From assembly GCA_024743115.1 (NCBI GenBank), contig JANSXC010000032.1, forward strand, positions 1 to 57,864: DNA of 57,864 nucleotides, given 5' to 3'. The notes under the pieces were generated by a model. That model worked only from the letters and a program-made list of their open reading frames with translations, did no database searches and had not been told where the DNA came from. Made by a program: the position numbers and the translations under genes. This document shows, in pieces, positions 35,945 through 44,818 of the stretch (positions are counted from its first letter, which is position 1; every line of letters starts with the position of its first letter). Source of the stretch: a bacterium. Lineage in GTDB: Bacteria > Planctomycetota > UBA1135 > UBA2386.

Positions 35945-38845
35945 TCAGCGCTGATCCAGGATCGTTTGCACGCGGGCCTGTAGCGCAACGAAGTCCGGCC
36001 GACCACGCAAGCTTGCCAGTTCAGCCTTCTTGGCCAGCCACGCGCCGAGGTCTGGGTAGAGGTCGTTGTCGTCGAAGTAGGCGGCTTCGGCGAAGCCGCG
36101 GTCGACGGCGAGGCCGAGATGCGCGACGGCGCTGGTCAGCCAGGTGTCCGTGATCGCGGCGGTGTCGCGGCCGTCGGCTTGCGCGTCCTGGCGGGCGAGG
36201 TCGGAAGCAACGGTCAGGAACGTGGCGACGCGTTCGTAAGCCCGCCAGCCGATCGGGATGGCTGCGAAGTGCTTGGAGCGCTTCGCGAGTTCGTGATAGT
36301 CGTGCTGTAGCGCGAGCACACGGCATAGCTTGTGGTGCTGGTTGTAGAGGTACCGTCGCAGGCCGGCGCGCTCGGGTTCGATGGCGATGGCGTTCTGGGT
36401 GTGGTCGATCGCCTCCTCGAGTAACTCCCGAGCGGTGGGCAACGAACCGTTGATGCGCAGCAGGTCGCCGTAGTTGCTGAGGGCGCCGGCGAGTTCACTC
36501 TCGTACAACGGATTCAGCGGCCAGTCGCGAGCCAGGGTGCGTCGGATCTCGATGGCGCGTTCGAAGTTGTGTTCCGCGGCTTCGTGCTGCTGCTTTCGCT
36601 TCTGCTGAAGGCCGAGGCGGTTGCAGGCATCGGCCAAAGCGAATCGCAGATGGCGGTCGTGACTGTCGCGGTGCAGCAATCGCTCGAACTGACGCCGCGC
36701 TTCGCGCAGCAGGGGTTCCTTCTCTGCTGTGGCGTGTGGCAATGTGGTGGCGAGCATCACCATCGCCGAGGCGTGCTCGCGCTCGCGCAGAGGTGACGGA
36801 TCGCGGTTGGCGAGCCGCCCGCGAATGGCGACCGCACGGCGCATGGCCGCGGTCGCGGCCTCGGCGTCCTCCTCGCTGTCACGCTCGTGCAGGCAGGCGG
36901 CCAGCCGGCCGAGTGCGTCGGCTTGCAGGGCCTGCAGATCCGGGTGGTCGGGGTGGGTCGAGCTTGCGCTCGCCAGGCGCTGCAGACCGTCCTGGATCGA
37001 GCCGATCGCCTCAGTCTGGTTGCCGCGGGCAGCCGCGAGGTTGCCGAGCTCGATTCTGACCAGGCCGGTCGCCATGACGACCGCGAAGTCGCCGGGTGAC
37101 TCGGTGGCCAGGCGCGCCAGGTCGCGCTCGCCTTGTTGCAGCGCGAGTTCGGCGGCGACGTAGTCGCCGAGCCGTCGTTCGTTGGTGCCGATGCGGACGT
37201 GGGCGAGCGCGATCTCACGTTGCACCGCAGGGTCGTCCGGACGCATCTCGAGCAGCCTGCGGTCGAGCTGGAGTGCATCCTGGAGCAGTTCCCGCCGCGC
37301 GAGATCCATCTGCGGGACGTCGACCAGCGTGTTCAATCCGACCCGCGTGAGCATGCGTCGTACGGCTTCGAACGCGGTCTCGAAGCTCGCCTCGGCGCGG
37401 GTCGCGTTGCGCTGTGCCAGTGCGGCCTGGTCGTCCGCCTGTTGCATGAACACGAGGCTGAGGACGAGCCCGACGATCAGCGCGGTGAGCGCGGTGCAGC
37501 TCGCGATCGCGAGTCCGCGGTTGCGCTGGACCCACTTGCGGGCCTGGGCCAGCGACCCGGCCTCGTAAGCCTCGACGACCCGGCCTTCCAGGAACGCGTG
37601 CAGGTCGTTGCCGAACTCGAGTGCGCTGCGATAGCGGTGCTCGGGGGCGCGGGCCATCGCCTTCTCGCAGATCGCTGCGAGTTCGGGTGGGACGTCCGTG
37701 CAGTTCCGCGCGACGGCGGCGGGCGGTCCGGCGAGAACCCTCTCCAGCACCGAGTCCGTCGTCATGGCATCGGCCGAACGCGCGTAGGGCGGGCGGCCGG
37801 TCAGCATGTGGTAGAGGATCGCGCCGAGCGAGTAGACGTCCGATCGCGGGCCGAGTTCGTTGACCTCGCCGCGAGCCTGCTCCGGCGCCATGTAGGCCGG
37901 GGTGCCGATGACGTCGCCGTCCATGGTCACCAGCGCGCCGTCCGGATCGTGCTCCGCGAGGTCCCGGCGCGGTGACCGGATCGAGCTGTTGTCGTCGGGT
38001 CGGGTGCGCAGTCGAATGTCGTGCCGATCGGGGGTGCCACTGACGCGGGCGAGCCCCCAGTCCATGACGAACACTTCGCCGAACTTCCCGACCATGACGT
38101 TGGAGGGCTTGAGGTCGCGATGAATCACGCCCTCGCTGTGGGCGTAGGCGACGGCATCGCACGCTTTCGCCAGGATGCCGAGCAGGCGGCCGATGTGACG
38201 GCTGGCGCGCTGGCCGCGCGTCGAGTCGATGATCTCCTTCAGGTTACGCCCGCGCACCAGCGTCATCGTGAAGTACGGGTTGCCGGCCGCGGTCAGGCCG
38301 AGTTCGTGCACGGGAACGATGCCAGGGTGGGCCAGCTGGCTCGTGATCTGGGCTTCTTCGAGGAACCGCGAGATCAGGTCCGCAGCGTCCGTGCCGTCGC
38401 CGCACCGTTGCCGCAGCATCTTCATGGCCAGGGGGCGGCGTAGGTCGCGGTCCCAGACTCGACGAATCGTGCCCATGCCGCCTTGGGCCAGTTCTTCGAG
38501 CGATGAGTAGCGGCCGGGGCTGACATCGACGACGGCTCGCTCCGCGCCGATCGACACGGCGGGGTCGACGTCGCGGGCCAGTCGGTCGTGCAGCCGATCG
38601 TAGACCGAGGCGCGCGACTCGTTGTCTTCAGGGGCGTCGGCCGCCGCCGCCTCGCAGGGAGCCGGGCTCGGGTCCAGCTCGCCGTGGAGCCGTCGAAACT
38701 CCGTCTCGATCAACATCTCGAAGCCCGGGTACAGCGCCTGATACTCCGCGAGGCTGCGACTTCCGGTCGTGTCGGCGTCCGCCAGGAAGCGCTGCAGGAA
38801 CGCGACGATGACGGCCATACTGTCGGTGTTGTGCGACGATCTCAT
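35945..38845 (-). CDS. PknB-type Ser/Thr protein kinase with TPR-like C-terminus
   Basis: 966 aa from ATG 38845; ATG 38818 is an alternative. An N-terminal helical segment (FLQRFLADADTTG, then EYQALYPGFEMLIETEFRRL) precedes the kinase domain at about 113-430: glycine loop AQGGMGTIRRV, catalytic Lys in AMKML, HRDLKPSNVMV, DWGLA in place of DFG, and PAYMAPEQARGE. One membrane segment follows near 475-495 (TALTALIVGLVLSLVFMQ). The extracytoplasmic part contains TPR-like helical repeats (LALQQGERDLARLA, EHNFERAIEIRRTLA). It phosphorylates Ser/Thr in the cytoplasm, sensing through the outer part. It is divergent from a sigma-factor gene, a pairing I have seen described for planctomycete ECF sigma groups. 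Confidence 0.93.
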   Translation of the reverse strand: MRSSHNTDSMAVIVAFLQRFLADADTTGSRSLAEYQALYPGFEMLIETEFRRLHGELDPSPAPCEAAAADAPEDNESRASVYDRLHDRLARDVDPAVSIGAERAVVDVSPGRYSSLEELAQGGMGTIRRVWDRDLRRPLAMKMLRQRCGDGTDAADLISRFLEEAQITSQLAHPGIVPVHELGLTAAGNPYFTMTLVRGRNLKEIIDSTRGQRASRHIGRLLGILAKACDAVAYAHSEGVIHRDLKPSNVMVGKFGEVFVMDWGLARVSGTPDRHDIRLRTRPDDNSSIRSPRRDLAEHDPDGALVTMDGDVIGTPAYMAPEQARGEVNELGPRSDVYSLGAILYHMLTGRPPYARSADAMTTDSVLERVLAGPPAAVARNCTDVPPELAAICEKAMARAPEHRYRSALEFGNDLHAFLEGRVVEAYEAGSLAQARKWVQRNRGLAIASCTALTALIVGLVLSLVFMQQADDQAALAQRNATRAEASFETAFEAVRRMLTRVGLNTLVDVPQMDLARRELLQDALQLDRRLLEMRPDDPAVQREIALAHVRIGTNERRLGDYVAAELALQQGERDLARLATESPGDFAVVMATGLVRIELGNLAAARGNQTEAIGSIQDGLQRLASASSTHPDHPDLQALQADALGRLAACLHERDSEEDAEAATAAMRRAVAIRGRLANRDPSPLREREHASAMVMLATTLPHATAEKEPLLREARRQFERLLHRDSHDRHLRFALADACNRLGLQQKRKQQHEAAEHNFERAIEIRRTLARDWPLNPLYESELAGALSNYGDLLRINGSLPTARELLEEAIDHTQNAIAIEPERAGLRRYLYNQHHKLCRVLALQHDYHELAKRSKHFAAIPIGWRAYERVATFLTVASDLARQDAQADGRDTAAITDTWLTSAVAHLGLAVDRGFAEAAYFDDNDLYPDLGAWLAKKAELASLRGRPDFVALQARVQTILDQR

Positions 38846-38911
38846 GAAACTGCCGTAGGCACTCTGCGATGGTCCGGTATGGCTCGGTGATCCACCGTGA
38901 CCGGTTCGTGA

Positions 38912-38917
38912 TACGAT
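38912..38917 (+). promoter_or_regulatory. putative -10 element of the sigma gene
   Basis: TACGAT ends 14 nt before ATG 38932, predicting a leader of about 7 nt. It lies in the 86-nt divergent region shared with the kinase gene. No obvious -35. Confidence 0.4.
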
Positions 38918-38931
38918 AGCCAGCGACGACG

Positions 38932-39591
38932 ATGTCCGAGGCGCCGAACAACGACCCCGAGACGACTCTGCACGTTCGCCGCGCGATTGCCGGGGATCTG
39001 GTCGCGCTGGAGTGGGTCGTGACTCGCTTGACTCCGCTGCTGCGGAGCTATGCCGACTATCGGTTGGGAGCCGTCTTGCGGAAGCGTTGTTCGCCCGAGG
39101 ATCTCGTGCAGGATGCGTGGGTCGCGGCGTTGCCAAAGCTTGCGACCCTGAGCGAGCGGGATGGCCGGTATACGCCGACGCTGTTGCGCTACCTGAGTAA
39201 CACCATTCTGTTCCGCGTCCAGAAGCTCGTGCGCAAGTTCGCCAAGGAGAGCGTTGCCGTTGCCGGCGGCGAGCTCGGAGGCGACGACGACGAGTTCGCC
39301 GGCGGCGTCCTCGACACCTTGCCGGCCGATCGGAGCGGCGTCATCACGGGTGCGATCCGTTCGGAGCGGCGCAGTCAGGTGCATGCCGCGCTCGCGAGTC
39401 TCGAGAGCGTCGACCGGGACGTCGTGTTCCTGCGCGGGATCGAGCAGTCGTCGCTGCGGGCGACGGCCGCGGTGGTCGGTCTGACGCCCGAGGCCGTCGC
39501 GCAGCGTTACCGGCGCGCGCTGCAAAAGCTGCGCGCGCGGCTCCCGGGCTCGGTCTTCGATGAGCTGGCCGGCCACGAATCCGCTACTTGA
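38932..39591 (+). CDS. ECF-like sigma factor divergent from Ser/Thr kinase
   Basis: 219 aa. Region 2: AIAGDLVALEWVVTRLTPLL, then CSPEDLVQDAWVAALPKLA and a YLSNTILFRVQKLVRKFAKE helix. A linker of about 50 residues is rich in Gly and Asp. Region 4: ALASLESVDRDVVFLRGIEQ and SLRATAAVVGLTPEAVAQRY as helix-turn-helix. The divergent Ser/Thr kinase gene suggests control by phosphorylation, as proposed for ECF groups linked to kinases; this is inference. Its 3' end overlaps the convergent gene by 8 nt. Confidence 0.9.
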   Translation: MSEAPNNDPETTLHVRRAIAGDLVALEWVVTRLTPLLRSYADYRLGAVLRKRCSPEDLVQDAWVAALPKLATLSERDGRYTPTLLRYLSNTILFRVQKLVRKFAKESVAVAGGELGGDDDEFAGGVLDTLPADRSGVITGAIRSERRSQVHAALASLESVDRDVVFLRGIEQSSLRATAAVVGLTPEAVAQRYRRALQKLRARLPGSVFDELAGHESAT

Positions 39592-41881
39592 CGATGTCGA
39601 CCTGCAGACGCTGCGTGCTGACGAAGTCGGTCGCGTTGACCCCGGGCTCCACGAAGAACCACTGGTAGAACAGGGACCCGTTGCCCAGGAACTCCGGCAG
39701 CGGGAAATCGAAGCTGGCCTCCGACAGGCTGTTGGTGAGCGTGAAGAGGGTGGCGAGGTGACCGGCGCCCGAGGCGGTGACGAGCAGCCGGCAGCCAGGC
39801 ATGCCGAACTGCGTGAGATCGGTGTTGTCGGTGCTGAACGCGATCACCAGCAGGGCGGGCGTCGTCGGCAGTGCGCCGGTCAAGCGGACCATCGGCAGTT
39901 CCGCGCCGATCAACTGGGAGCCCGTCCATGACGGCAACGCGGTCGTGCAGGACATGCCCGACACGGCCGGCGCTGCAACCGCTGGGCGGGTCATGCGGTT
40001 GATCCAGGCGAACGTGTTGATCGGCGTCGTGCCGCTGTCGGCGACGCTCCAGCCGAAGCGGAACGCTTCCTCCTGCTGGCTGTAGCTGATGCCGCCGGCT
40101 TGCGCCTGCACATCCGGGTTGCCGGCGCTCTGGATCGCGTGGCGTCGAGTGGAGGCGCCGTTGAACCCGACACGGTCGATGTAGCCATAGCCGTTGTTGA
40201 AGCCGGTGGCGGTGCCGTCGTGGTTGTGATCGGTCGTCACGGCCCAATGCGACCGGGTGTCGTCGTCGAAGGCGATGCCGCCGGTGCGGACTCGCTGGGT
40301 CGAGAACGGGCCCGCGAGCGTGACGGACGGCTTGGCGGTCGGGCTGCTGTTGAGCGTGGCCCAGTCGACGCGTTCGAGTTCGATCGACCGACCGCGGCGT
40401 TCGGGGAACGTGGTGCCGATCGTCGTGGCGACCAGGTAGCGACCGTTGCGGCCGGCCACGAGCGGATGGGCGACGTGGGTGCTCGAGAACGTGTTGACGT
40501 TGTTGGCCGATGCCCACGTGGCCGTCGAGACGTTGCCGTTGAAGTCGACGAGCTTGCCCTCGACCCATCGCGGCACGAGCGCACAGGGTTGGCGTTGCCA
40601 GACGACCATCCGGATGTCGTTGAGCGCGATGACGTTGGCGAACTCGTACTGGCTGACGGACGGCCATTCGACATCGGAACAGCCCGCTGCAATCGCGAAC
40701 GGTGTGGTCACCGTCCCGCCCGGCGTGACGTAGCGCCCCATCACGTCACTCGAGGACGTGTTGGCTTGATCGTCTCGCTGGAAGACGACGAAGTATCGCG
40801 AGCCCGTCGCGTTGCCGCTGACGTCCGGCCGCCAGTCGTCGAAGCCGGCGGGCGTCGACAGCGTATGCACGACGGTCGAGTCGGTGAACGACCCCGCCTG
40901 GTGGACGTACATCGCGAGCCGCCGGCCGGCCGTGAGGTTGCGCTGCATGACGACTGCGAACGTGCTGCCGGTGGCAGAGATCCGCGCGTACGGCGTGTTG
41001 TAGCTGCCGAGGTCGGTGTGGACGACGGTCGGCGCCGAGTAGTTGCTGTCGGTCTCGAGCACGTACAGGTCGTAGAGCGTGGCGGCTGCCAGGCGTGCGA
41101 ACGAGATCAGGGTCGTGTCCGAGGTCTGGCTGTGGCAGACGTCGACCTCGTCGATGAGCACGCTGCTCGAGATGACGCTGACGCGGGTGAGCAAGGGGTC
41201 GATCGTGATCGGGTACCGTGCTGTCTCGAGCCAGTGGCCGGGTACGGTCAGCGTGATCTCGGCATCGCGGTGAGCCGTCGTGATCGGCAGCTGCTGGCCG
41301 TTGGCGTCGATCGCGATCGCGGCGCCATAGCGCACGATGGCCGCGCCGTCCGCGTCGTGGAACGTGAGGCCCGTATGAGCGGCGGCGGTCCTTGGGGCGG
41401 ACAGATCGGTTGTGACCGAGCCAACGACGACCAGATCGCCGGCTGTCGCGGGGCGCTGATGGACGACGAAGGTCTGCTCGAGGCCGTCGTCGCGCACGTC
41501 ATAGGCTTCGGTTACCGCGCCGAAGCGATACTCGTAGCGGTAGTCGCTATGCCAGTGGGCTGGGGCGGCTGCGGTCTCGATCAGTGAGTGGCCCCCGATT
41601 CGGACCGACTCGGTGCGCCACTTCCAGGACTGCGCGCGCGGGTAGTCGCGGCCCAGGTAGGGCGTGAACGTCGCGCCCTGGTCGAAGCGGGCCTTGTACG
41701 AGTCCGCGGCTGCGCGCAGGCCGTATGACTTGCCGTCGACGGGATCGGCTGCGTGGATCGGGACCCGGCCGATCGTGAACCGTTCCGGGTCGGGGACGCC
41801 ATCGGACCAAGGCGTGGGGGATTGAGCGAAGAGTGGCAGCGCGGTGGTCACTGCCAAGACGAGTGACATCTTGGTCAACAT
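39584..41881 (-). CDS. large secreted protein with shared C-terminal domain
   Basis: 765 aa from ATG 41881 (ATG 41869 also possible). Signal peptide with cleavage after ALPLFA before QSP. The N-terminal 230 residues end in WLETARYPITIDPLL, a pattern I have seen at the close of beta domains in large planctomycete secreted proteins. Residues 240-620 look like a beta-propeller of about six blades (SRYFVVFQRDDQ, NGRYLVATTIGTT, SHWAVTTDHNHDG). The last 100 residues match the C-terminal domain shared in this window (TTPALLVIAFSTDNTDLTQF, then GMPGC). Extended open frame upstream of the ATG runs into non-coding DNA. Function unknown; extracellular. Confidence 0.82.
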   Translation of the reverse strand: MLTKMSLVLAVTTALPLFAQSPTPWSDGVPDPERFTIGRVPIHAADPVDGKSYGLRAAADSYKARFDQGATFTPYLGRDYPRAQSWKWRTESVRIGGHSLIETAAAPAHWHSDYRYEYRFGAVTEAYDVRDDGLEQTFVVHQRPATAGDLVVVGSVTTDLSAPRTAAAHTGLTFHDADGAAIVRYGAAIAIDANGQQLPITTAHRDAEITLTVPGHWLETARYPITIDPLLTRVSVISSSVLIDEVDVCHSQTSDTTLISFARLAAATLYDLYVLETDSNYSAPTVVHTDLGSYNTPYARISATGSTFAVVMQRNLTAGRRLAMYVHQAGSFTDSTVVHTLSTPAGFDDWRPDVSGNATGSRYFVVFQRDDQANTSSSDVMGRYVTPGGTVTTPFAIAAGCSDVEWPSVSQYEFANVIALNDIRMVVWQRQPCALVPRWVEGKLVDFNGNVSTATWASANNVNTFSSTHVAHPLVAGRNGRYLVATTIGTTFPERRGRSIELERVDWATLNSSPTAKPSVTLAGPFSTQRVRTGGIAFDDDTRSHWAVTTDHNHDGTATGFNNGYGYIDRVGFNGASTRRHAIQSAGNPDVQAQAGGISYSQQEEAFRFGWSVADSGTTPINTFAWINRMTRPAVAAPAVSGMSCTTALPSWTGSQLIGAELPMVRLTGALPTTPALLVIAFSTDNTDLTQFGMPGCRLLVTASGAGHLATLFTLTNSLSEASFDFPLPEFLGNGSLFYQWFFVEPGVNATDFVSTQRLQVDIVK

Positions 41882-42072
41882 GCTCGGCCAGTACCTGGGC
41901 GCGATCCGACTTGACGGGAAAGTCTCGAAAGTTCGTCGAGCCAGGTGCGGTGGGGGTTGCGGTCGTGTTCGCCAGCACTCGTCGAGGCGCTGCCGTGCAC
42001 TGTGTGTGGTGCCGACTTCCGCCTGGCGCCGCCATCCGACGGCCGATCGGTGGTAATCGACGGTCTCGCGGA

Positions 42073-42100
42073 TTGACGCAAGCCAGGGAGATGGCATGCT
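42073..42100 (+). promoter_or_regulatory. selC promoter TTGACG-16-CATGCT
   Basis: -35 TTGACG (42073-42078), 16-nt spacer, -10 CATGCT (42095-42100). Transcription would start about 7 nt later, just upstream of the tRNA 5' end at 42114. It is the best sigma-70-like promoter in the window and matches the promoter at 18238 in spacer and -10. Confidence 0.65.
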
Positions 42101-42113
42101 CTCGGCACCCCAC

Positions 42114-42212
42114 GGGAGTGCATCCGAGCTGGTGTTCGGCCTGGTCTTCAAAACCTGTGGGGGGTCGCCTGGCGCGGCTCTCGGTGGGTTCGATTCCCAT
42201 GCACTCCCGCCA
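42114..42212 (+). tRNA. selC: selenocysteine tRNA, anticodon TCA
   Basis: 99 nt with encoded GCCA end. 8-bp acceptor stem GGGAGTGC/GCACTCCC (42114-42121 with 42201-42208). 6-bp D stem CCGAGC/GTTCGG with a 4-nt loop TGGT. Anticodon loop CTTCAAA with TCA at 42148-42150; its stem has one T-T mismatch at the second pair. Variable arm of 7 bp GGGTCGC/GCGGCTC. T arm GTGGG-TTCGATT-CCCAT of 5 bp including one G-T. The 8+5 acceptor/T-arm geometry, long D stem and UCA anticodon are diagnostic of bacterial tRNA-Sec. It reads UGA with SelB at SECIS elements, so this organism should make selenoproteins. No selA, selB, selD or clear selenoprotein gene lies in the window. Confidence 0.96.
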
Positions 42213-42422
42213 TTCGCTGCCGATTTGCCCGTTCATCCCGGCTGGCCTCGCTCGCGCGCATTGCGCATGAGCGAAACGCAGCGGTGCGTGGTCCGACCGG
42301 CAAGCGCGGCCGGGACGGTTTTCGCCGGCCTCCGGCGCGAGAACGTCGCCCTGCCGATGGCCGGTTCCAGCCTGGAGCCCGTCAGCCGAAGCGTGGCTGG
42401 CGGCGGCATCCGAAGACCCCCT

Positions 42423-42441
42423 GGCCGCGGTGTCCGCGGCC
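42423..42441. repeat. perfect GC hairpin upstream of the kelch-like gene
   Basis: GGCCGCGG (42423-42430) TGT CCGCGGCC (42434-42441), 8-bp stem, 25 nt before ATG 42467. It could end the selC transcript or lie in the next gene's leader. No U-tract. The rest of 42213-42466 shows nothing I can name. Confidence 0.4.
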
Positions 42442-42466
42442 GCCTTGTGTCCCGGTCCATATCGTC

Positions 42467-43921
42467 ATGAGAATCCACACCACGTTCGTCGTCCTCGCCC
42501 TGGCCTCCGCCGCAACTGCGCAATGGGTCCAGGCCAATCCCGCCAATCAGCCGTCGGCTCGCATGGAGCCCCAGATGGCCCTGCACCAGAGCGGCGACTA
42601 CACGCTGCTGTTCGGTGGCGCCGACGTTGGCGGCTTTCCGCCGACCACGTTCGGGGACACCTGGGCCTGGGACGGCACCGACTGGAGTCAGCTGTCGCCG
42701 GCGGTGAGTCCGCCCGGGCGCTACTTCGGTGGCATGGTCTACGACCAGCTCCGCGATCGCACCGTGCTCTACGGCGGCCTGGTCGCGACGTTCTTCGGCG
42801 CGAACTACCTCGATGATACGTGGGAGTGGGACGGCGCCAACTGGTCGCAGGTCACGACGACCAACACTCCCGGTGGCCTCGTCGGCAACCCCGGCCTCGG
42901 CGAAGTCTCGATGGCCTATGACGTCATCGGCGGCGCGACCGTGCTGTTCGGTGGCGAGCTGTTCCAGGGCATCGTGCCGATGCCGGCCGTGACGCTCGAA
43001 TACGACGGCACCAACTGGACCCAGACCGCGCCGGCGGTGTCGCCGCCGCGCCGGTCGCAGGCCAGCATGTGCAGTGCGCCGTTGCTCGGTGGTGTGTTGC
43101 TGTTCGGCGGCACGAACTTCAACAACCCGCCGGGTCCGAACGGTGAGATCGTCTGGAACGACCTCTGGGTCTACAGCGCCCAGAACGACACCTGGACGCA
43201 GCTCAACCCGACCGGCCCGCTGCCGCCAGCCCGCGCGGGGGCCAGCCTCCGCTTCGACGCGGCCGCCCAGGTCTATGTCATGCACGGTGGCTACGACAGC
43301 ACGCCGACCGGCACCACGCCGCTCAGTGACACGTGGATCTTCGATGGCACGTCGTGGACGGACGTGACGGCGACCTACGGGGCGCCGACGGCGCCGCGCG
43401 TGCGCTTCGCCACGGCTGACGCGCCGGGCGGCTGTGACGTCTACTTCGGTGGCGGCAGCGCGTTCTTCGGCCCGTTCACGGACGAGACCTGGATCCAGGG
43501 CTGCTCGGCGGAATCGAGCACCTACGGCGCCGGCTGCCCCGGCAGCAACGGCACGCCGGCGCTCGCGCCGAGCAACGAGCCGGTGCTCGGGACCAACTTC
43601 GCGCTCGATGCGAGCAACCTCGATCCGGCCGCGACGCTCGCGTTCATGTCGATCGGCTTCAGCAACACGACGTCGTCGCTCGGCCCGCTGCCTGCGGCCC
43701 TCGCGCCGTTCGGGCTCGGTGCAACCTGTGATCTCTGGACCAGTGCGGACGCAACGCAGCTGTTCGCGGTCTCGGGTGGCACCGGCACCTACCAGTTCGG
43801 CGTGCCGACGGGCGCCGGCTTCCTCGGCTTCGAAGTGTTCTTCCAGGCCGCGTCGATCGACGCTGGCGCGACCGGCGGGATCGCCGTCAGCAACGGCGTC
43901 GGCGGCACGTTCGGCTACTGA
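42467..43921 (+). CDS. secreted kelch-like beta-propeller protein
   Basis: 484 aa from ATG 42467. Signal peptide with cleavage after ASAATA before QWV. Residues 30-350 contain kelch-type blades with repeated LLFGG, VLYGG, VLFGGE and YVMHGGY strands, each followed by DTWAWDGTDW-type segments (GDTWAWDGTDWSQL, DDTWEWDGANWSQV, SDTWIFDGTSWTDV). From residue 355 the shared C-terminal domain follows, opening with YGAGCPGSNGTPAL and ending in GIAVSNGVGGTFGY. The N-terminal part is typical of galactose-oxidase-like/kelch propellers, but no copper ligands are evident. Surface or extracellular, function unknown. A strong hairpin follows the stop. Confidence 0.88.
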   Translation: MRIHTTFVVLALASAATAQWVQANPANQPSARMEPQMALHQSGDYTLLFGGADVGGFPPTTFGDTWAWDGTDWSQLSPAVSPPGRYFGGMVYDQLRDRTVLYGGLVATFFGANYLDDTWEWDGANWSQVTTTNTPGGLVGNPGLGEVSMAYDVIGGATVLFGGELFQGIVPMPAVTLEYDGTNWTQTAPAVSPPRRSQASMCSAPLLGGVLLFGGTNFNNPPGPNGEIVWNDLWVYSAQNDTWTQLNPTGPLPPARAGASLRFDAAAQVYVMHGGYDSTPTGTTPLSDTWIFDGTSWTDVTATYGAPTAPRVRFATADAPGGCDVYFGGGSAFFGPFTDETWIQGCSAESSTYGAGCPGSNGTPALAPSNEPVLGTNFALDASNLDPAATLAFMSIGFSNTTSSLGPLPAALAPFGLGATCDLWTSADATQLFAVSGGTGTYQFGVPTGAGFLGFEVFFQAASIDAGATGGIAVSNGVGGTFGY

Positions 43922-43937
43922 ACGCTCCGCAATCCGG

Positions 43938-43963
43938 CCGCCGCGGCGACCTGGCCGCGGCGG
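43938..43963. terminator. bidirectional terminator hairpin
   Basis: Perfect 10-bp stem CCGCCGCGGC (43938-43947) and GCCGCGGCGG (43954-43963) with loop GACCTG. It fills the gap between two convergent genes, its right arm abutting the stop codon at 43964. Position and symmetry make it a good bidirectional terminator although U-tracts are lacking. Confidence 0.65.
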
Positions 43964-44818
43964 TTATCCGGCCGGGGGCAGCGTATCGATGAGTGCTTCG
44001 ACGCTGGTCTCGGTCTCGTAGCCGTAGCGCAGCAGATACGGCGCCAGGAACCGCAGGCTCTCGCGCTGCTGTGGCGGTGGCGCGACCTGCGACCACGCCG
44101 TCTGTGCTGCCTCGCGGTTGCCGGCGGCCTGCAGGTCCGAGGTCGGCCCGCTGAACGACGTGCGCTCCGATGCCTGGTCCCGACAGAACGCCGCGACCTC
44201 CTCGACGAACGGAATGCCGAGCCAGTCGAACAGCTCTCGCGCGACCTGCTCGTCGTTCGCGACGAGATCCTCGTAGCGCAGTTCGTAGAACTGCTCTGCA
44301 GCCAATGCCTCGCCGTGCTCGCGCGCGAAATCGAGGTGGTTGGCGATCATCGTGTGCGCGTACTCGGGATGCGAGATCCACGGCGTGCCGTCCGCGTGCC
44401 GCTTGTTGAGCAGCGACGCGAGCACGGCGCGCGCGTCCCGCACGATGTGCACGAAGCGGGCGCCGGGAAACGCGCGGGCGATCGTCGCGAGCGTTGCTGT
44501 GCTCGCGGCGTAGTGCGGGTTCTTGTCACCCCACCAGCGGGCGCCGGGTTTCTTGCCCGCGAAGTAGCGGCGCACGAGTGCCGGCAGTTCGCGTTCGAGG
44601 TGGGCGCGGAACTCGTCGCGTTCGAACAGCACGGCCTCGGCTTCGTGCGTGAGCTCGAGCGCGCGATGCAGCCACTCGAAGAGCCGGACCTCGTTGGTCA
44701 TCGCGATCGCGGGGTGGCGATCGAGAATGCTCTGCAGGTAGGTCGTGCCCGACCGCGGCGCGCCGAGCACGATGATCGGGTCGTCTACGAGCGGGTGGCC
44801 TTGCGCGTCGGAGTCCAT
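43964..44818 (-). CDS. sulfotransferase family protein
   Basis: 284 aa from ATG 44818. The 5'-phosphosulfate loop is IIVLGAPRSGTTYLQSILDR at residues 14-33. The 3'-phosphate-binding motif is ARFVHIVRDARAVLASLLNK near residue 123. It transfers sulfate from PAPS to a carbohydrate, lipid or protein acceptor, or is one of the related sulfotransferase-fold proteins of unknown acceptor. No signal peptide, so cytoplasmic. The start lies 34 nt inside the upstream ABC permease gene, so the three minus-strand genes probably form one operon. Whether it modifies the exported substrate of that transporter is open. Confidence 0.88.
   Translation of the reverse strand: MDSDAQGHPLVDDPIIVLGAPRSGTTYLQSILDRHPAIAMTNEVRLFEWLHRALELTHEAEAVLFERDEFRAHLERELPALVRRYFAGKKPGARWWGDKNPHYAASTATLATIARAFPGARFVHIVRDARAVLASLLNKRHADGTPWISHPEYAHTMIANHLDFAREHGEALAAEQFYELRYEDLVANDEQVARELFDWLGIPFVEEVAAFCRDQASERTSFSGPTSDLQAAGNREAAQTAWSQVAPPPQQRESLRFLAPYLLRYGYETETSVEALIDTLPPAG

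Noticed and set aside
40100..41587. 495-codon plus-strand frame opposite the secreted protein gene
   Set aside because: Shadow frame; the minus-strand product has a signal peptide and a C-terminal domain shared with other proteins.
42096..42470. Plus-strand open frame covering the selC region
   Set aside because: The DNA folds as a complete selenocysteine tRNA, so translation is not expected.
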